A DNA stretch of 64,000 nt from Fidelibacterota bacterium (GTDB taxonomy: Bacteria; Fidelibacterota; Marinisomatia; SCGC-AAA003-L08; JACNLC01): contig JABMOW010000104.1 of assembly GCA_013204025.1 (NCBI GenBank), positions 54,801 to 118,800 of the forward strand, written 5' to 3'. Made by a program: the position numbers and the translations under genes. Shown one piece after another: positions 46,771 through 55,169 of the stretch. The notes below the pieces were generated by a model that did no database searches, was not told the origin of the DNA, and saw nothing but the letters and a program-made list of their open reading frames with translations. How positions within the stretch are numbered: position 1 is the stretch's first letter; each line of letters starts with the position of its first letter.

Positions 46771-47835
46771 TTATTCTGGTAGTTTTTGGATGTCTCCAAA
46801 TTTCAGTGCGTCCACGGGACATATACTGATACATCCACCGCAACCAATACAGGGTTCTTCGAGACCAAATGATCCAAAAATGGGTTTACGATCCTTGTGA
46901 GCATAAGCGGCTACATCGATACCCATGGGGCATGCTCGGGTACATAACCCATAACCTTTACAATTCTCATCAGCCGACACTTTAAACCGTGAGTGTGAAA
47001 TTTTCCCGAACAGTTGCATACCTTTTGCCAAGGGACAACCATAACGGCACCAGACTCGGGTCCCCAGAAAGGGATAGGCACCTATTCCAATGGCTGAACC
47101 GAACAAGAAATCAATGAGGAGATCCTGTGTATTTTGTATACCTTCTACGAGACCGGGTGAAGTGATAATTTTTATTCCATCCAAAAAGAGTATCAATCCA
47201 AACAGCACCGCAAAGACCAGAATAATAGTGCTCAACTGCTCAATCATTTTGGCTTTTAATCCACGGGGCGTTCCATTTTGTACCCACTTTTTACCCCATG
47301 GGGTTGTACCGATGACCTCTGCCAGATTTCCGCAAGAGCAAAACCACGTACAGTACCGTTTTCCAAAAAACCAGACTACGATGGGAATGACAATGAAAAC
47401 ATAAGCTGCAATCCCCCAACTCGTAAAGGCGGGATAAACATAAACATGAGCAGTCTTCGCCGCCAGTCTTGGCGTATCGTTCCAAAAATCCACTCCCGAC
47501 AGGATCGGTGAAATAACGAATGGAATGAGAAAATACACCAGCGTCTGAACCAGAACGATGGATGAAAATTTCCAAGTTTGGTAGGAATTTAACAGCCCGG
47601 GCTTTTTTCGGTTCACACTGTACACGTTTGTCTTTTTGATCAGTATTTTCAGAGCGAAGTAGTCCACGGTGAAGGTGTATACCAGAGCATACCAAAAGGA
47701 CAGATTCTTTCCGAAAGGCATCAAGGTGGAAATATCATCTACAAACCAAAGTGGATATTTATATAACAGATAGAAAATCACTACGGTTGGAATGAACAGA
47801 CCGACAAATATCTTCTCTGATCGGGTTCGTTTCAT
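46771..47835 (-). CDS. Membrane polyferredoxin (NapH/NosR/CcoG-like 4Fe-4S protein)
   Basis: 354 aa with five or six membrane segments and three groups of cysteines: CTWFCSCG at about 167, WCRYGCPL at about 270, and two [4Fe-4S] ferredoxin motifs near the C-terminus (CKGYGLCTRACP and CIGCGGCISICP). Such proteins pass electrons across or along the inner membrane to periplasmic redox enzymes. Here the likely acceptors are the coregulated secreted thioredoxins, but this is inference. It overlaps DUF3047 by 4 bases. Confidence 0.88.
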   Translation of the reverse strand: MKRTRSEKIFVGLFIPTVVIFYLLYKYPLWFVDDISTLMPFGKNLSFWYALVYTFTVDYFALKILIKKTNVYSVNRKKPGLLNSYQTWKFSSIVLVQTLVYFLIPFVISPILSGVDFWNDTPRLAAKTAHVYVYPAFTSWGIAAYVFIVIPIVVWFFGKRYCTWFCSCGNLAEVIGTTPWGKKWVQNGTPRGLKAKMIEQLSTIILVFAVLFGLILFLDGIKIITSPGLVEGIQNTQDLLIDFLFGSAIGIGAYPFLGTRVWCRYGCPLAKGMQLFGKISHSRFKVSADENCKGYGLCTRACPMGIDVAAYAHKDRKPIFGSFGLEEPCIGCGGCISICPVDALKFGDIQKLPE

Positions 47836-48548
47836 TTGTAAACTCCTTCATCTTTCGTCACAGTTCGGACTAGAAAATAATCCACATAAGCGGTGGCACT
47901 TTCGCCGGTGTTATCCGAATCTGCCATTATAGCAATTGTTGTGGTTGAGGGTGGGTCTTCGCCAAACGCCTCACGGTAATCATCCAACATATTCATAGAT
48001 TCAGTCACCCAGATGCCGAGGTTATCTTCGCCCTCCTGAAGTACGATCATCTGTGCTTTGTCCGTATAACTATTGGGGATGATTCGTTTTGATTGTGCCT
48101 TATTCGCCCAGATGTAATTCAGACTGCTGTGGGGTGGATATTCACCATAGATCAGACGAGCAGATTCATACACAACGGATTCAAAAAAACCGGATTCATC
48201 AGGGTCATATTCAAAGATGACATAAATCCGAAGAGGGTAATCATCACCGGATTTTTCAAGCGCATTACCCTTAGAAAAAGTATTTGAGACTTTCCACCGC
48301 CACTCCAACTCTGGATATTTATAAACATCGAACTGCTCTTTGTAAATCAAGCCGGATGCAGAATTGGAAGTAAAAGTTTTGAGATATGATTCTGCATCTC
48401 GGCTTTCAATGGAATACTGTGAGTGATCTTCAATTTTTGGGAAAGTCAATTCAGTCCAATTTTGAAGATTATTGAAATCTTCTCGCAGAAAGTCTCCGCA
48501 AAAAATGCCTTGAATCACAATGAGAAAAATGAGGATAGATGTTTTCAA
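47832..48548 (-). CDS. DUF3047 family exported protein
   Basis: 238 aa with a signal peptide (about 1-17) and a beta-sandwich-like domain carrying the DUF3047 landmarks LEWRWKV, IYVIFEYD, LNYIWA and the closing AIMADSDNTGESATAYVDYF. The function of the family is unknown. Placed between DUF6789 and the polyferredoxin with 4-base overlaps on both sides, so the three are one operon from ECF promoter C. Confidence 0.85.
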   Translation of the reverse strand: MKTSILIFLIVIQGIFCGDFLREDFNNLQNWTELTFPKIEDHSQYSIESRDAESYLKTFTSNSASGLIYKEQFDVYKYPELEWRWKVSNTFSKGNALEKSGDDYPLRIYVIFEYDPDESGFFESVVYESARLIYGEYPPHSSLNYIWANKAQSKRIIPNSYTDKAQMIVLQEGEDNLGIWVTESMNMLDDYREAFGEDPPSTTTIAIMADSDNTGESATAYVDYFLVRTVTKDEGVYK

Positions 48549-48973
48549 TCGTGCAATTTAACGGTAAATACTACAACAATTCCAAAAACAATATGTCCGA
48601 TGATACTGCCAATCATCATCAGTGTCATATTACCTGCAGGAGCAGACATGCCTCCGAACATGGCACCCATGATCGGCATGGCGATCTGTGCCATGATAAA
48701 TGCAAACACTCCGAAAATGACGCCTTTGGCTAATTTATTAGTTACTTTTTTGAGTGCAGGGTTCACCAGAATCACATATGAGAATGCAAAAATGGTTCCG
48801 ATCATGAAATGCAGTATCCACCCAACAAATAGGGGAACGCCCATCATCATGGATAGCATCGCTGCCGGATTCATTTTAGGTAACCCTATGTAGGGAGCTA
48901 CGAACATGACCATGGTCATGACTAATGTGGCAATGATACCACCTTTTATTGCTTGTAGAATTTTGTTATTCAT
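48545..48973 (-). CDS. DUF6789-like four-helix membrane protein
   Basis: 142 aa, four hydrophobic segments, rich in Met and Gly, without cysteine. It matches small DUF6789-type membrane proteins. Its N-terminus (MNNKILQAIKGGIIATLVM...) is clearly related to the first 25 residues of the secreted thioredoxin at 52132-52605, though the rest is unrelated. First gene after ECF promoter C, with an AAAAGGA ribosome site. Confidence 0.8.
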   Translation of the reverse strand: MNNKILQAIKGGIIATLVMTMVMFVAPYIGLPKMNPAAMLSMMMGVPLFVGWILHFMIGTIFAFSYVILVNPALKKVTNKLAKGVIFGVFAFIMAQIAMPIMGAMFGGMSAPAGNMTLMMIGSIIGHIVFGIVVVFTVKLHD

Positions 48974-49014
48974 TTCCAGTCCTTTTTAAATTATTTAATC
49001 AATTATTTTAGTTT

Positions 49015-49068
49015 GAGGAACGTCCTCTTTCTGTTTGATTAGTCGTTGGAAATGGAAAACCCTGACAA
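49015..49068 (-). promoter_or_regulatory. ECF-type promoter C with leader palindrome (DUF6789-DUF3047-polyferredoxin)
   Basis: Minus strand: TCTTGTCAGGGT, 17-base spacer, CGACTAA (TGTCA at 49063-49067, CGACT at 49041-49045), 13 bases, then GAGGACGTTCCTC (49015-49027, 5-bp arms). Confidence 0.8.
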
Positions 49069-49192
49069 GATTATTTTCATATTATTTTGAATTGGGATGG
49101 ATATGGCGAAAATTATTATTGAAATCAAAGAGAGAACACTGACCCCGTGTCAATTTTAAAAATAATGCGTTGTTCAAAAGTTGACACACGGA

Positions 49193-49345
49193 TCATCTGC
49201 ACATCACTACTCCGCTTTTTTTGAATTCAGGTGACTGTTTTAATCCAAAATCAGGATAGACAGACCGTGACAATTCCAGATCGACGATACATAATTCGGT
49301 TTTACCGTCAGTTTCAAAGAGTTCTATTTTTAAGGCAAGTGGGAT
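49193..49345 (-). pseudogene. Remnant of a second nnrE (YjeF N-domain) gene, C-terminal end only
   Basis: The minus strand reads about 50 codons, LALKIELFETDGKTEL then IVDLELSRSVYPDFGL, ending in TGA at 49193. This aligns with the C-terminus of the intact NnrE (KTELYIADLGLPHQVYTDFGL). No start codon or upstream domain is left; it abuts the stop of the Rieske-GltS gene. The remaining part of the 48974-49351 gap holds promoter C and AT-rich DNA. Confidence 0.85.
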
Positions 49346-49351
49346 TATATC

Positions 49352-50959
49352 CTAATCAGCCAATATCCCTGCATATCTTATTCCTGATAACCGGTGAATT
49401 TCATAATTTAAAGTCGATAAGTCGTTGAAATTAAAATTCCGGATATCCTTATGAGCACAAGTACGAGCAATGACTTTTATCAATTCGTTGCTAGCGGTAA
49501 AGAAGTTAAAAAGTTGCCGGGCTGAAGTATCAATAATCAACCTTTTTCTAAGGCTATCCTTTTGTGTGGCAATTCCAACAGGACAGCTATTGGTTTGACA
49601 TGCTCGCATTCCGAGACAGCCAATCGCCTGTAATGCAGCATTGGAGACAGCCACTGCATCCGCACCTAACATAAGCGCTTTTGCAAAATCATCGGCAATA
49701 CGTAAACCACCGGTTATGATAAGGGTCACATCTTTTGCTCCCACTTTATTAAGGTGCCTTCTTGCTCGTGCCAAAGCCGGTATTGTGGGAACATTGATGT
49801 TGTCCCGAATGATAGTTGGTGCAGAACCAGTTCCACCGCCGCGTCCGTCTAATATGATATAATCTGCTCCTGCTTCGAGCGCAAAATTGATATCGGCTTC
49901 AATGTGACTTGCAGCCAACTTAAAACCTATGGGTATGCCTCCAGTGTATTTACGCACTTCATCGGCCATGCGTCGAAAATCTTCAATAGTAACCAAGTCT
50001 TTGAAAGTTGATGGAGAAATAGCGGCCTCACCTTCCTTTAATCCACGCACCGCTGCGATCTCTTTGGTCACTTTTTGTCCAGGTAGATGTCCACCTGTAC
50101 CTGTTTTAGCGCCCTGTCCGGCTTTGAAATGGAAGGCTTGTGCTTTACTCACTTTTTCCCACGAAAATCCGAATTGACCTGAGGCCAACTCATAGAAATA
50201 TCTGGAATTATTCTCCTGCTCTTCCGGTAGCATTCCGCCTTCACCGCTACAAATCCCAGTTCCTGCCATCTCTGCCCCTTTTGACAGAGCAATTTTAGCT
50301 TCTTTAGATAGCGCTCCAAAACTCATATCGGATACAAAAATAGGGGTCTCCAATGTCAGTGGTTTTTTCGCTCGTGGTCCTATTATCACTTTAGTCAGAA
50401 CTTCATCTTCATCGAATAAGGGCCGGGTTGCCAGCTGAGCAGGAAGAAACTGGATATCTTCCCATTTGGGTAGCGTGTTGCGATCGACTCCCATCGCTGC
50501 TGAAGGACCGTGATGTCCGAAATTTTTCAGTCCATTTTGTGCAAGTTCTTTGATGTACGTCGTGTAAGGTTCGGTGTTTTCTGGATGGGTATCTGCATAT
50601 TCTCCAAGGTACTGCTCTCTATTAAAAGGTTGTGGATGGTCTTGTAAGTACGTGTTAATCTCATCTTCATCTACCCAAACATAACCATCTTGAATGGTTG
50701 ATTTGAATTTATACAACACTTCATTATTATTATATTCACTCACGCCCGTATCGTACCGGTAATCCCATTTATGCAATCCACAAAACAGATTATTACCTTC
50801 TATGTGTCCGTCTGCCAATAAAGCCCCCCGATGTAAACACCGGCCGTATAGTACGGAAACCTTTTCCCCGTATCTAATAACAACCAGATCCAAGCCATTG
50901 ACCTGCTCATGAATAGGTATTTTTTCACCCAGTTTTTCTAATTTACAAAGTTTAATCAT
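49352..50959 (-). CDS. Rieske [2Fe-2S] domain fused to glutamate-synthase-type FMN/[3Fe-4S] domain
   Basis: 535 aa. Residues about 1-105 are a Rieske domain with ligands in GRCLHRGAL and CGLHKWDY. About 130-520 is the FMN-binding central domain of glutamate synthase: FVSDMSFGALSKEA, the loop GGGTGSAPT, and the cluster motif CLGMRACQTNSCPVGIATQ. It lacks the glutamine amidotransferase domain, so it cannot use glutamine by itself. Likely a ferredoxin-linked FMN oxidoreductase; substrate unknown. Last gene of the promoter D operon. Confidence 0.88.
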   Translation of the reverse strand: MIKLCKLEKLGEKIPIHEQVNGLDLVVIRYGEKVSVLYGRCLHRGALLADGHIEGNNLFCGLHKWDYRYDTGVSEYNNNEVLYKFKSTIQDGYVWVDEDEINTYLQDHPQPFNREQYLGEYADTHPENTEPYTTYIKELAQNGLKNFGHHGPSAAMGVDRNTLPKWEDIQFLPAQLATRPLFDEDEVLTKVIIGPRAKKPLTLETPIFVSDMSFGALSKEAKIALSKGAEMAGTGICSGEGGMLPEEQENNSRYFYELASGQFGFSWEKVSKAQAFHFKAGQGAKTGTGGHLPGQKVTKEIAAVRGLKEGEAAISPSTFKDLVTIEDFRRMADEVRKYTGGIPIGFKLAASHIEADINFALEAGADYIILDGRGGGTGSAPTIIRDNINVPTIPALARARRHLNKVGAKDVTLIITGGLRIADDFAKALMLGADAVAVSNAALQAIGCLGMRACQTNSCPVGIATQKDSLRKRLIIDTSARQLFNFFTASNELIKVIARTCAHKDIRNFNFNDLSTLNYEIHRLSGIRYAGILAD

Positions 50960-51023
50960 ACTTCTGTCTCCTTATTCAAATATTCATAATCCATGAAACG
51001 TGCATGGGCAAAAATGTTATGCT

Positions 51024-51584
51024 TTAATAATGATATCCTTCACCTGGATCATTTTCTAAACCGACAACCAAAGCCAATACAATACGGTTGACGAAATTAA
51101 AATAAGCGATTACCAGTGTTGCATCCAGAATGGCAGAATCCAACAAACCCACATTTCGTAAATTTATTGTCAAATCTTCCTTTGACGAATTTTCAGGATG
51201 AGATGTAAGTTTAGTTGCGAATTCACACAGTGCCCTTTCCCTATCATTTAAGTCAGCAGGGATAATATCATTTCTTAACAAATTTACTTTGTTTTCATCT
51301 TTCCAATAATGGTTTAATGCAGCGGAATGATGTATTTGGCAATACTCACAACCGTTTGATGCCGAAACAACCACAGCCATCATCTCTCTTTCGGCCCGTG
51401 AAAGTTCTGATTTTGAAAACATAATTTCCATGTAAAGGTCGATATGTTTTACAATACTTTCCGGGCGCAGACTTTGTATCATGTGTACGTCCGCCAGCTT
51501 ACCCCGCTTTGTAATTAATTCATCATAAATGTCTTTGAGCCTTCCAGTAGCTTCTTCGTATGATATTACTTTGATTTTACTCAT
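51024..51584 (-). CDS. AhpD/CMD-like peroxidase-related protein
   Basis: 186 aa alpha-helical carboxymuconolactone-decarboxylase fold with the redox motif CEYCQIHHSAAL (CxxC plus His), as in AhpD and the uncharacterised peroxidase-related enzymes. AhpD-like proteins act as disulfide reductants or alkylhydroperoxidases. Lies 9 bases after the peroxiredoxin gene in the thioredoxin-peroxiredoxin-CMD-Rieske operon. Confidence 0.88.
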   Translation of the reverse strand: MSKIKVISYEEATGRLKDIYDELITKRGKLADVHMIQSLRPESIVKHIDLYMEIMFSKSELSRAEREMMAVVVSASNGCEYCQIHHSAALNHYWKDENKVNLLRNDIIPADLNDRERALCEFATKLTSHPENSSKEDLTINLRNVGLLDSAILDATLVIAYFNFVNRIVLALVVGLENDPGEGYHY

Positions 51585-51593
51585 GATATGTTT

Positions 51594-52148
51594 TTATGGG
51601 ATGTTGGCAATTATGTCCGAAACGGTTGACCGTTTTTTATAGTCAGAATCAAAATGCCGCCAAATAATCTTGCCATCTCCACCAATTATAAAAGTTGCGG
51701 GAATGGGTAATCGCTGACTATCATCAGAATGCGCTTTCTTTAAATTTGCTCTTAGAATTGTATTATACATGGTTGTTAAGATTCGATCAGGCTTGAAGGT
51801 TACGTCAAAAAGGTCGGATATTTTATATCCTTCATCATAAAGTAGGGAAAATGATGCATGAGATTTCTCTGCAGTGCGTTTTATAAATTCGGATTTTTCA
51901 GGTGAAACTGCAATTACGCTTGCTCCTTTATCATAAATCAACTGCAGTTTGTTTTGTAAATGCCTTAAATGTTTATTGCAAAATGGACACCATTGTCCCC
52001 GATAGAAAATGATCACAACCGGACCCTTTTTCAATGCGTTGCTCAATATAAAGGTTTGATCGTGAAGATCCAATGCAGTGAAGTTTTCTACACTATCGCC
52101 AACTTGTAATCCATTGGCTTCCTTCACAGACTTATAATTTGTTTGCAA
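51594..52148 (-). CDS. Peroxiredoxin-like (AhpC/TSA) protein
   Basis: 184 aa thioredoxin-fold peroxidase. The active-site block is YRGQWCPFCNKHL, with the peroxidatic Cys in WCPFC. No signal peptide, so cytosolic. It overlaps the thioredoxin gene by 17 bases and shares promoter D. It probably reduces organic peroxides with electrons from the coregulated thiol proteins. Confidence 0.88.
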   Translation of the reverse strand: MQTNYKSVKEANGLQVGDSVENFTALDLHDQTFILSNALKKGPVVIIFYRGQWCPFCNKHLRHLQNKLQLIYDKGASVIAVSPEKSEFIKRTAEKSHASFSLLYDEGYKISDLFDVTFKPDRILTTMYNTILRANLKKAHSDDSQRLPIPATFIIGGDGKIIWRHFDSDYKKRSTVSDIIANIP

Positions 52149-52605
52149 TGACTTTTTTTCCTAACTCCAAAAATTGTTTTGGATTATGATAACCGGATGT
52201 CTGGTTGGATAAACTTCCATCCGGATTTAAAAAAACGAAGGTTGGATAGCCTCTCACACCATATTTTTTGGCCAACTCAATTCCCTCACCTTTTTCGCCA
52301 TCAACTGCAATGTTGATAAATGTTAAATCATAGAATTTAGCAATTTCTGGATCAACAAATACATTTGCTTTCATTTTTTTGCAATATCCACACCAGCTTG
52401 CTGAAATATCAAGAAATACAGGTTTGTTTTCCTGTTTTGCTAAAGCCAATGCTTTGTTCCAGGATCCGTTATAAAATTGAATTTCTGAAGTGTCCGTATC
52501 GGAATTCTTATTTCCAGCGCATTGTGCGGAAGCGAACATGACCAACGTCATGATCAAAGTGGTAATAATCCCAATTTTAAATATCCGAAATATTTTATTG
52601 TTCAT
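52132..52605 (-). CDS. Exported thioredoxin-fold protein
   Basis: 157 aa. An N-terminal hydrophobic leader (about 10-27, followed by SAQC that could be a lipobox) precedes a thioredoxin domain with ASWCGYCKKM and the cis-Pro in VRGYPTFVF. It should reduce disulfides in the envelope. The first 25 residues match the N-terminus of the DUF6789-like protein, and both genes follow the same kind of ECF promoter, so the leader and promoter look copied as one block. First gene of operon D, with an AAAGGA ribosome site. Confidence 0.88.
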   Translation of the reverse strand: MNNKIFRIFKIGIITTLIMTLVMFASAQCAGNKNSDTDTSEIQFYNGSWNKALALAKQENKPVFLDISASWCGYCKKMKANVFVDPEIAKFYDLTFINIAVDGEKGEGIELAKKYGVRGYPTFVFLNPDGSLSNQTSGYHNPKQFLELGKKVIANKL

Positions 52606-52634
52606 CGTTTTCCTTTCGTTATTAATCTGATATT

Positions 52635-52689
52635 GAGGAATTTCCTCTTTTCTGATCTATTAGTCGTACGAGATAATGAATCCTGACAA
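52635..52689 (-). promoter_or_regulatory. ECF-type promoter D with leader palindrome (thioredoxin operon)
   Basis: Minus strand: ATTTTGTCAGGAT, 17-base spacer, CGACTAA (TGTCA at 52684-52688, CGACT at 52662-52666), 14 bases, then GAGGAAATTCCTC (52635-52647), a perfect palindrome. Confidence 0.8.
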
Positions 52690-52791
52690 AATAATTTTAT
52701 TTTTTTCAGCCTAGAAGTAAAAAAATGTTTTTCCGATCTGATGCTGGTTTAACTGTGTTAGCGAAAGACTGCTCAACATGGAAGGATTAAA

Positions 52792-53481
52792 TCATACGCT
52801 TTTCACCAAACCACACATATGAAAATCTTCGAATGGATTTAATCCAAAATCAGTATAAACCTGGTGAGGCAGTCCTAAATCGGCGATATACAATTCGGTT
52901 TTCTTAAAGATTTTGAGTAGTTCGGTTTTCATGGCTGCAAGCGTCAGAATCGTGTCGGGCGTAAATAGCAATTCTCCGGATTGTGGATTAAATCCGGTGG
53001 GTATATCCAGTGAAATTTTGGGACAATTCAACTTATTTTTCTCATGAATAATATTCTGAAGGGATGTTGGAAGGGGTAATCGTTGTGAGAAGCCCAAATA
53101 GGCATCGATGAACACGTCTGGAGTTTCACCATCCAAGATGATTGCCCCCACAGCAGTTGCTCTGTCTAGTTGAATGGCTGTGAGCGGTTTCACCTCGGTT
53201 TTGTACAGGTGTAGATGAACGGAATATCCCCAACCGGCCAGTCTTCTGGCGGCAACTAATCCACCACCACCATTATGTCCGGGACCGACACCGATGAGAA
53301 TGGTTGAAGTTTGATTTACGTAGGTTGCAGTAAGACGGGCGAGTGATAGACCGGCATTTTCCATGAGTAACTCAACCGGGATTTTATATTTTTCAACGGA
53401 CTGATAATCCAGTTCCTTAAATTGATCGATAGAGAGGGTGCCGTAATCCTTGATATCGATCTGAGGAATGACCAGATTCAT
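52792..53481 (-). CDS. nnrE: NAD(P)H-hydrate epimerase (YjeF N-domain)
   Basis: 229 aa. It epimerises damaged, hydrated NAD(P)H. The YjeF_N signatures are present as LMENAGLSLA, VGPGHNGGGGLVAARRL, and DAYLGFSQ with the following SLDIPTGF loop. The dehydratase domain found in the fused bacterial form is absent. It overlaps the anti-sigma gene by 4 bases and so is in the sigma operon, which suggests that the stress sensed damages nicotinamide cofactors. Confidence 0.88.
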   Translation of the reverse strand: MNLVIPQIDIKDYGTLSIDQFKELDYQSVEKYKIPVELLMENAGLSLARLTATYVNQTSTILIGVGPGHNGGGGLVAARRLAGWGYSVHLHLYKTEVKPLTAIQLDRATAVGAIILDGETPDVFIDAYLGFSQRLPLPTSLQNIIHEKNKLNCPKISLDIPTGFNPQSGELLFTPDTILTLAAMKTELLKIFKKTELYIADLGLPHQVYTDFGLNPFEDFHMCGLVKSV

Positions 53482-53735
53482 TGATCAAGTTTTTTGATTA
53501 TGGATTGTTTTAACTGATCCAGATCAGTCTTGTTGTTTTTGTCGTTGATGAGGCTGGATAAGCCATTTTCAATAAGGCGGCTCTGTTTTTCAAAATTGGT
53601 ACAAGCATCACACATCGATTTGTGAATTTGCAGCCGTAACCGTTCATTCCACGATAACCCAAACTGAATTTTTTTCTCGATCAATCCGGTAGTTTTAAAA
53701 CAGGATAAGAATAAAAGATGTTTTAATTTTTTCAT
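53478..53735 (-). CDS. Short zinc-finger (zf-HC2-like) anti-sigma factor
   Basis: 85 aa. The pattern LSWNERLRLQIHKSMCDACTNF matches the H-x3-C-x2-C core of short ZAS/zf-HC2 anti-sigma factors that lack a membrane domain. Such proteins bind the ECF sigma and may release it when their zinc-thiolate centre is oxidised. It lies 10 bases after the sigma gene. Its position and motif are the evidence; the sequence is short. Confidence 0.8.
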   Translation of the reverse strand: MKKLKHLLFLSCFKTTGLIEKKIQFGLSWNERLRLQIHKSMCDACTNFEKQSRLIENGLSSLINDKNNKTDLDQLKQSIIKKLDQ

Positions 53736-53745
53736 AATTGTAACC

Positions 53746-54294
53746 TCATGTCAGGCAATTTTTTTCGATACAAGCCCGTAACTGTAATTTTGCCCGATGG
53801 CTGATCTGCCAATAATTAGACGTTGTAATTCCCAATTCCTGACAAACTTCTTCGCTTTTTTTGTCCAGCATGTACTTTAAATTGATGCAATTTTTCCACA
53901 GGTCAGGCAACGCATCCATACATTTTGTGAGCACAGATAAAAACGCTTCATTATCCAGTAAATTTTCATTATTTTCATGCCAGCCCATTGGTTGATGTTC
54001 CGGAAGCCAGTCACCATTCTCATCAAAAAAATCAGAGACGATCTGATCACCCGGATAGATTGGTTGTTTGATTTTTCCCCGATAATGATCGATTATCTTA
54101 TGGTTTAGGATGGACAACAACCATGTTTTCGGTGAGCTGTTTCCTTTAAACGTTGAAAATTTTTCTACCGCAGCCAAGAAAGTGTCCTGCACCAGGTCCA
54201 TTGCCAATTCCGGGTCCGATACTTTACTAACAGCTCGAACGTATAAATCCTGAGTAAATTGATTTACCCAGGATTCAATTATCTGATTTCTCAT
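53746..54294 (-). CDS. ECF-family RNA polymerase sigma factor
   Basis: 182 aa. Region 2 contains DPELAMDLVQDTFLAAV and the promoter-melting segment TWLLSILNHKIIDHYR. Region 4 spans about 115-178, ending with the helix-turn-helix GITTSNYWQISHRAKLQLRACIE. A CIE-N-C tail is typical of ECFs paired with short zf-HC2 anti-sigmas. Promoter E lies about 45 bases upstream of the ATG, implying autoregulation, and four matching promoters precede neighbouring redox genes. Confidence 0.93.
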   Translation of the reverse strand: MRNQIIESWVNQFTQDLYVRAVSKVSDPELAMDLVQDTFLAAVEKFSTFKGNSSPKTWLLSILNHKIIDHYRGKIKQPIYPGDQIVSDFFDENGDWLPEHQPMGWHENNENLLDNEAFLSVLTKCMDALPDLWKNCINLKYMLDKKSEEVCQELGITTSNYWQISHRAKLQLRACIEKNCLT

Positions 54295-54338
54295 CTATTG
54301 AACTCTATGTGAATTATGTACGACGGATGATCTTTCAG

Positions 54339-54367
54339 AGTCGACCATTCGGGAAATCGATTGACAA
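54339..54367 (-). promoter_or_regulatory. ECF-type promoter E (sigma-antisigma-nnrE operon)
   Basis: Minus strand: TGTTGTCAAT, 18-base spacer, CGACTC (TGTCA at 54362-54366, CGACT at 54339-54343). It is more divergent than A-D in the -35 region (TCAAT in place of TCAGGAT) and has no leader palindrome. The position before the sigma gene supports it. Confidence 0.6.
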
Positions 54368-54390
54368 CAAAAGGTACTTCTATAATAAAA

Positions 54391-54933
54391 TTATTCTCCG
54401 TCCCAATAATTCAGGCTTTGATCTTTTCTCCCTACAAATCGAAACATTTGTGGCTTCCCATCGGCATCCACACCCAGATCTGCTGAAACCGCGAATTTAT
54501 CGGAGTCTGGATATCCGGCAATTTCCGGGGAGATTTTGGTGCTGACGGCCAGATATTTCATGTCTGTGGTTCCAGTGTTCATGATCTGATGTGCAGTTTC
54601 GGGTCCACCGGGTGGACAGGCGATAATATCACCTTTCTTCACGGAAAATGTGTCCTCACCGTATCGCAGTTCACCGGTGCCTTCCAGTATGAAGAACATT
54701 TCTTCATTCACTCGATGGAAATGATGTGGGAACGCGCGTTTACCGGGTGGTACGGATGTGAGATTATATCCCATTTTCAGGGCGACGATGAGGGGAGAGA
54801 TGAATCCCATGTTGGCGTCAAATTTTTTAGCAAGTTCGCCCGGTGCAGTAAAAGCCGCAGCTCGCGGTTGCAATTTCACATCATCAATATTCATGATAGG
54901 TTTGGCCATGAGTCCTCCTGTTTGATATGGCAT
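54391..54933 (-). CDS. Cupin-domain protein
   Basis: 180 aa with one double-stranded beta-helix: the first metal motif is HHFHRVNEEMFFILEG and the second is in GDIIACPPGGPETAHQIMN. A metal-dependent dioxygenase, isomerase or binding function cannot be separated. It is upstream of promoter E, so it is outside the ECF operon, though it runs in the same direction. Confidence 0.85.
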   Translation of the reverse strand: MPYQTGGLMAKPIMNIDDVKLQPRAAAFTAPGELAKKFDANMGFISPLIVALKMGYNLTSVPPGKRAFPHHFHRVNEEMFFILEGTGELRYGEDTFSVKKGDIIACPPGGPETAHQIMNTGTTDMKYLAVSTKISPEIAGYPDSDKFAVSADLGVDADGKPQMFRFVGRKDQSLNYWDGE

Positions 54934-55169
54934 TGAAAGAAAATTACGGGAGAGCGGAAGAAAAATGCAATGGGGGGAAGCAAGAGGCGAAAATATTATG
55001 TTCTGAAATTAGTTTTTGATAATTTCATATCTCAAAAGACTAACTTAACATAATTGATAAGTTAACGCAATGAGATATTTAAAGGCTATCAACTTTGAGA
55101 ATACGCAACAGAAATAGTGTCTGCTAGATTAACGGAATGTGATCAGTCCCGTGAAGGAATTATTAAACC

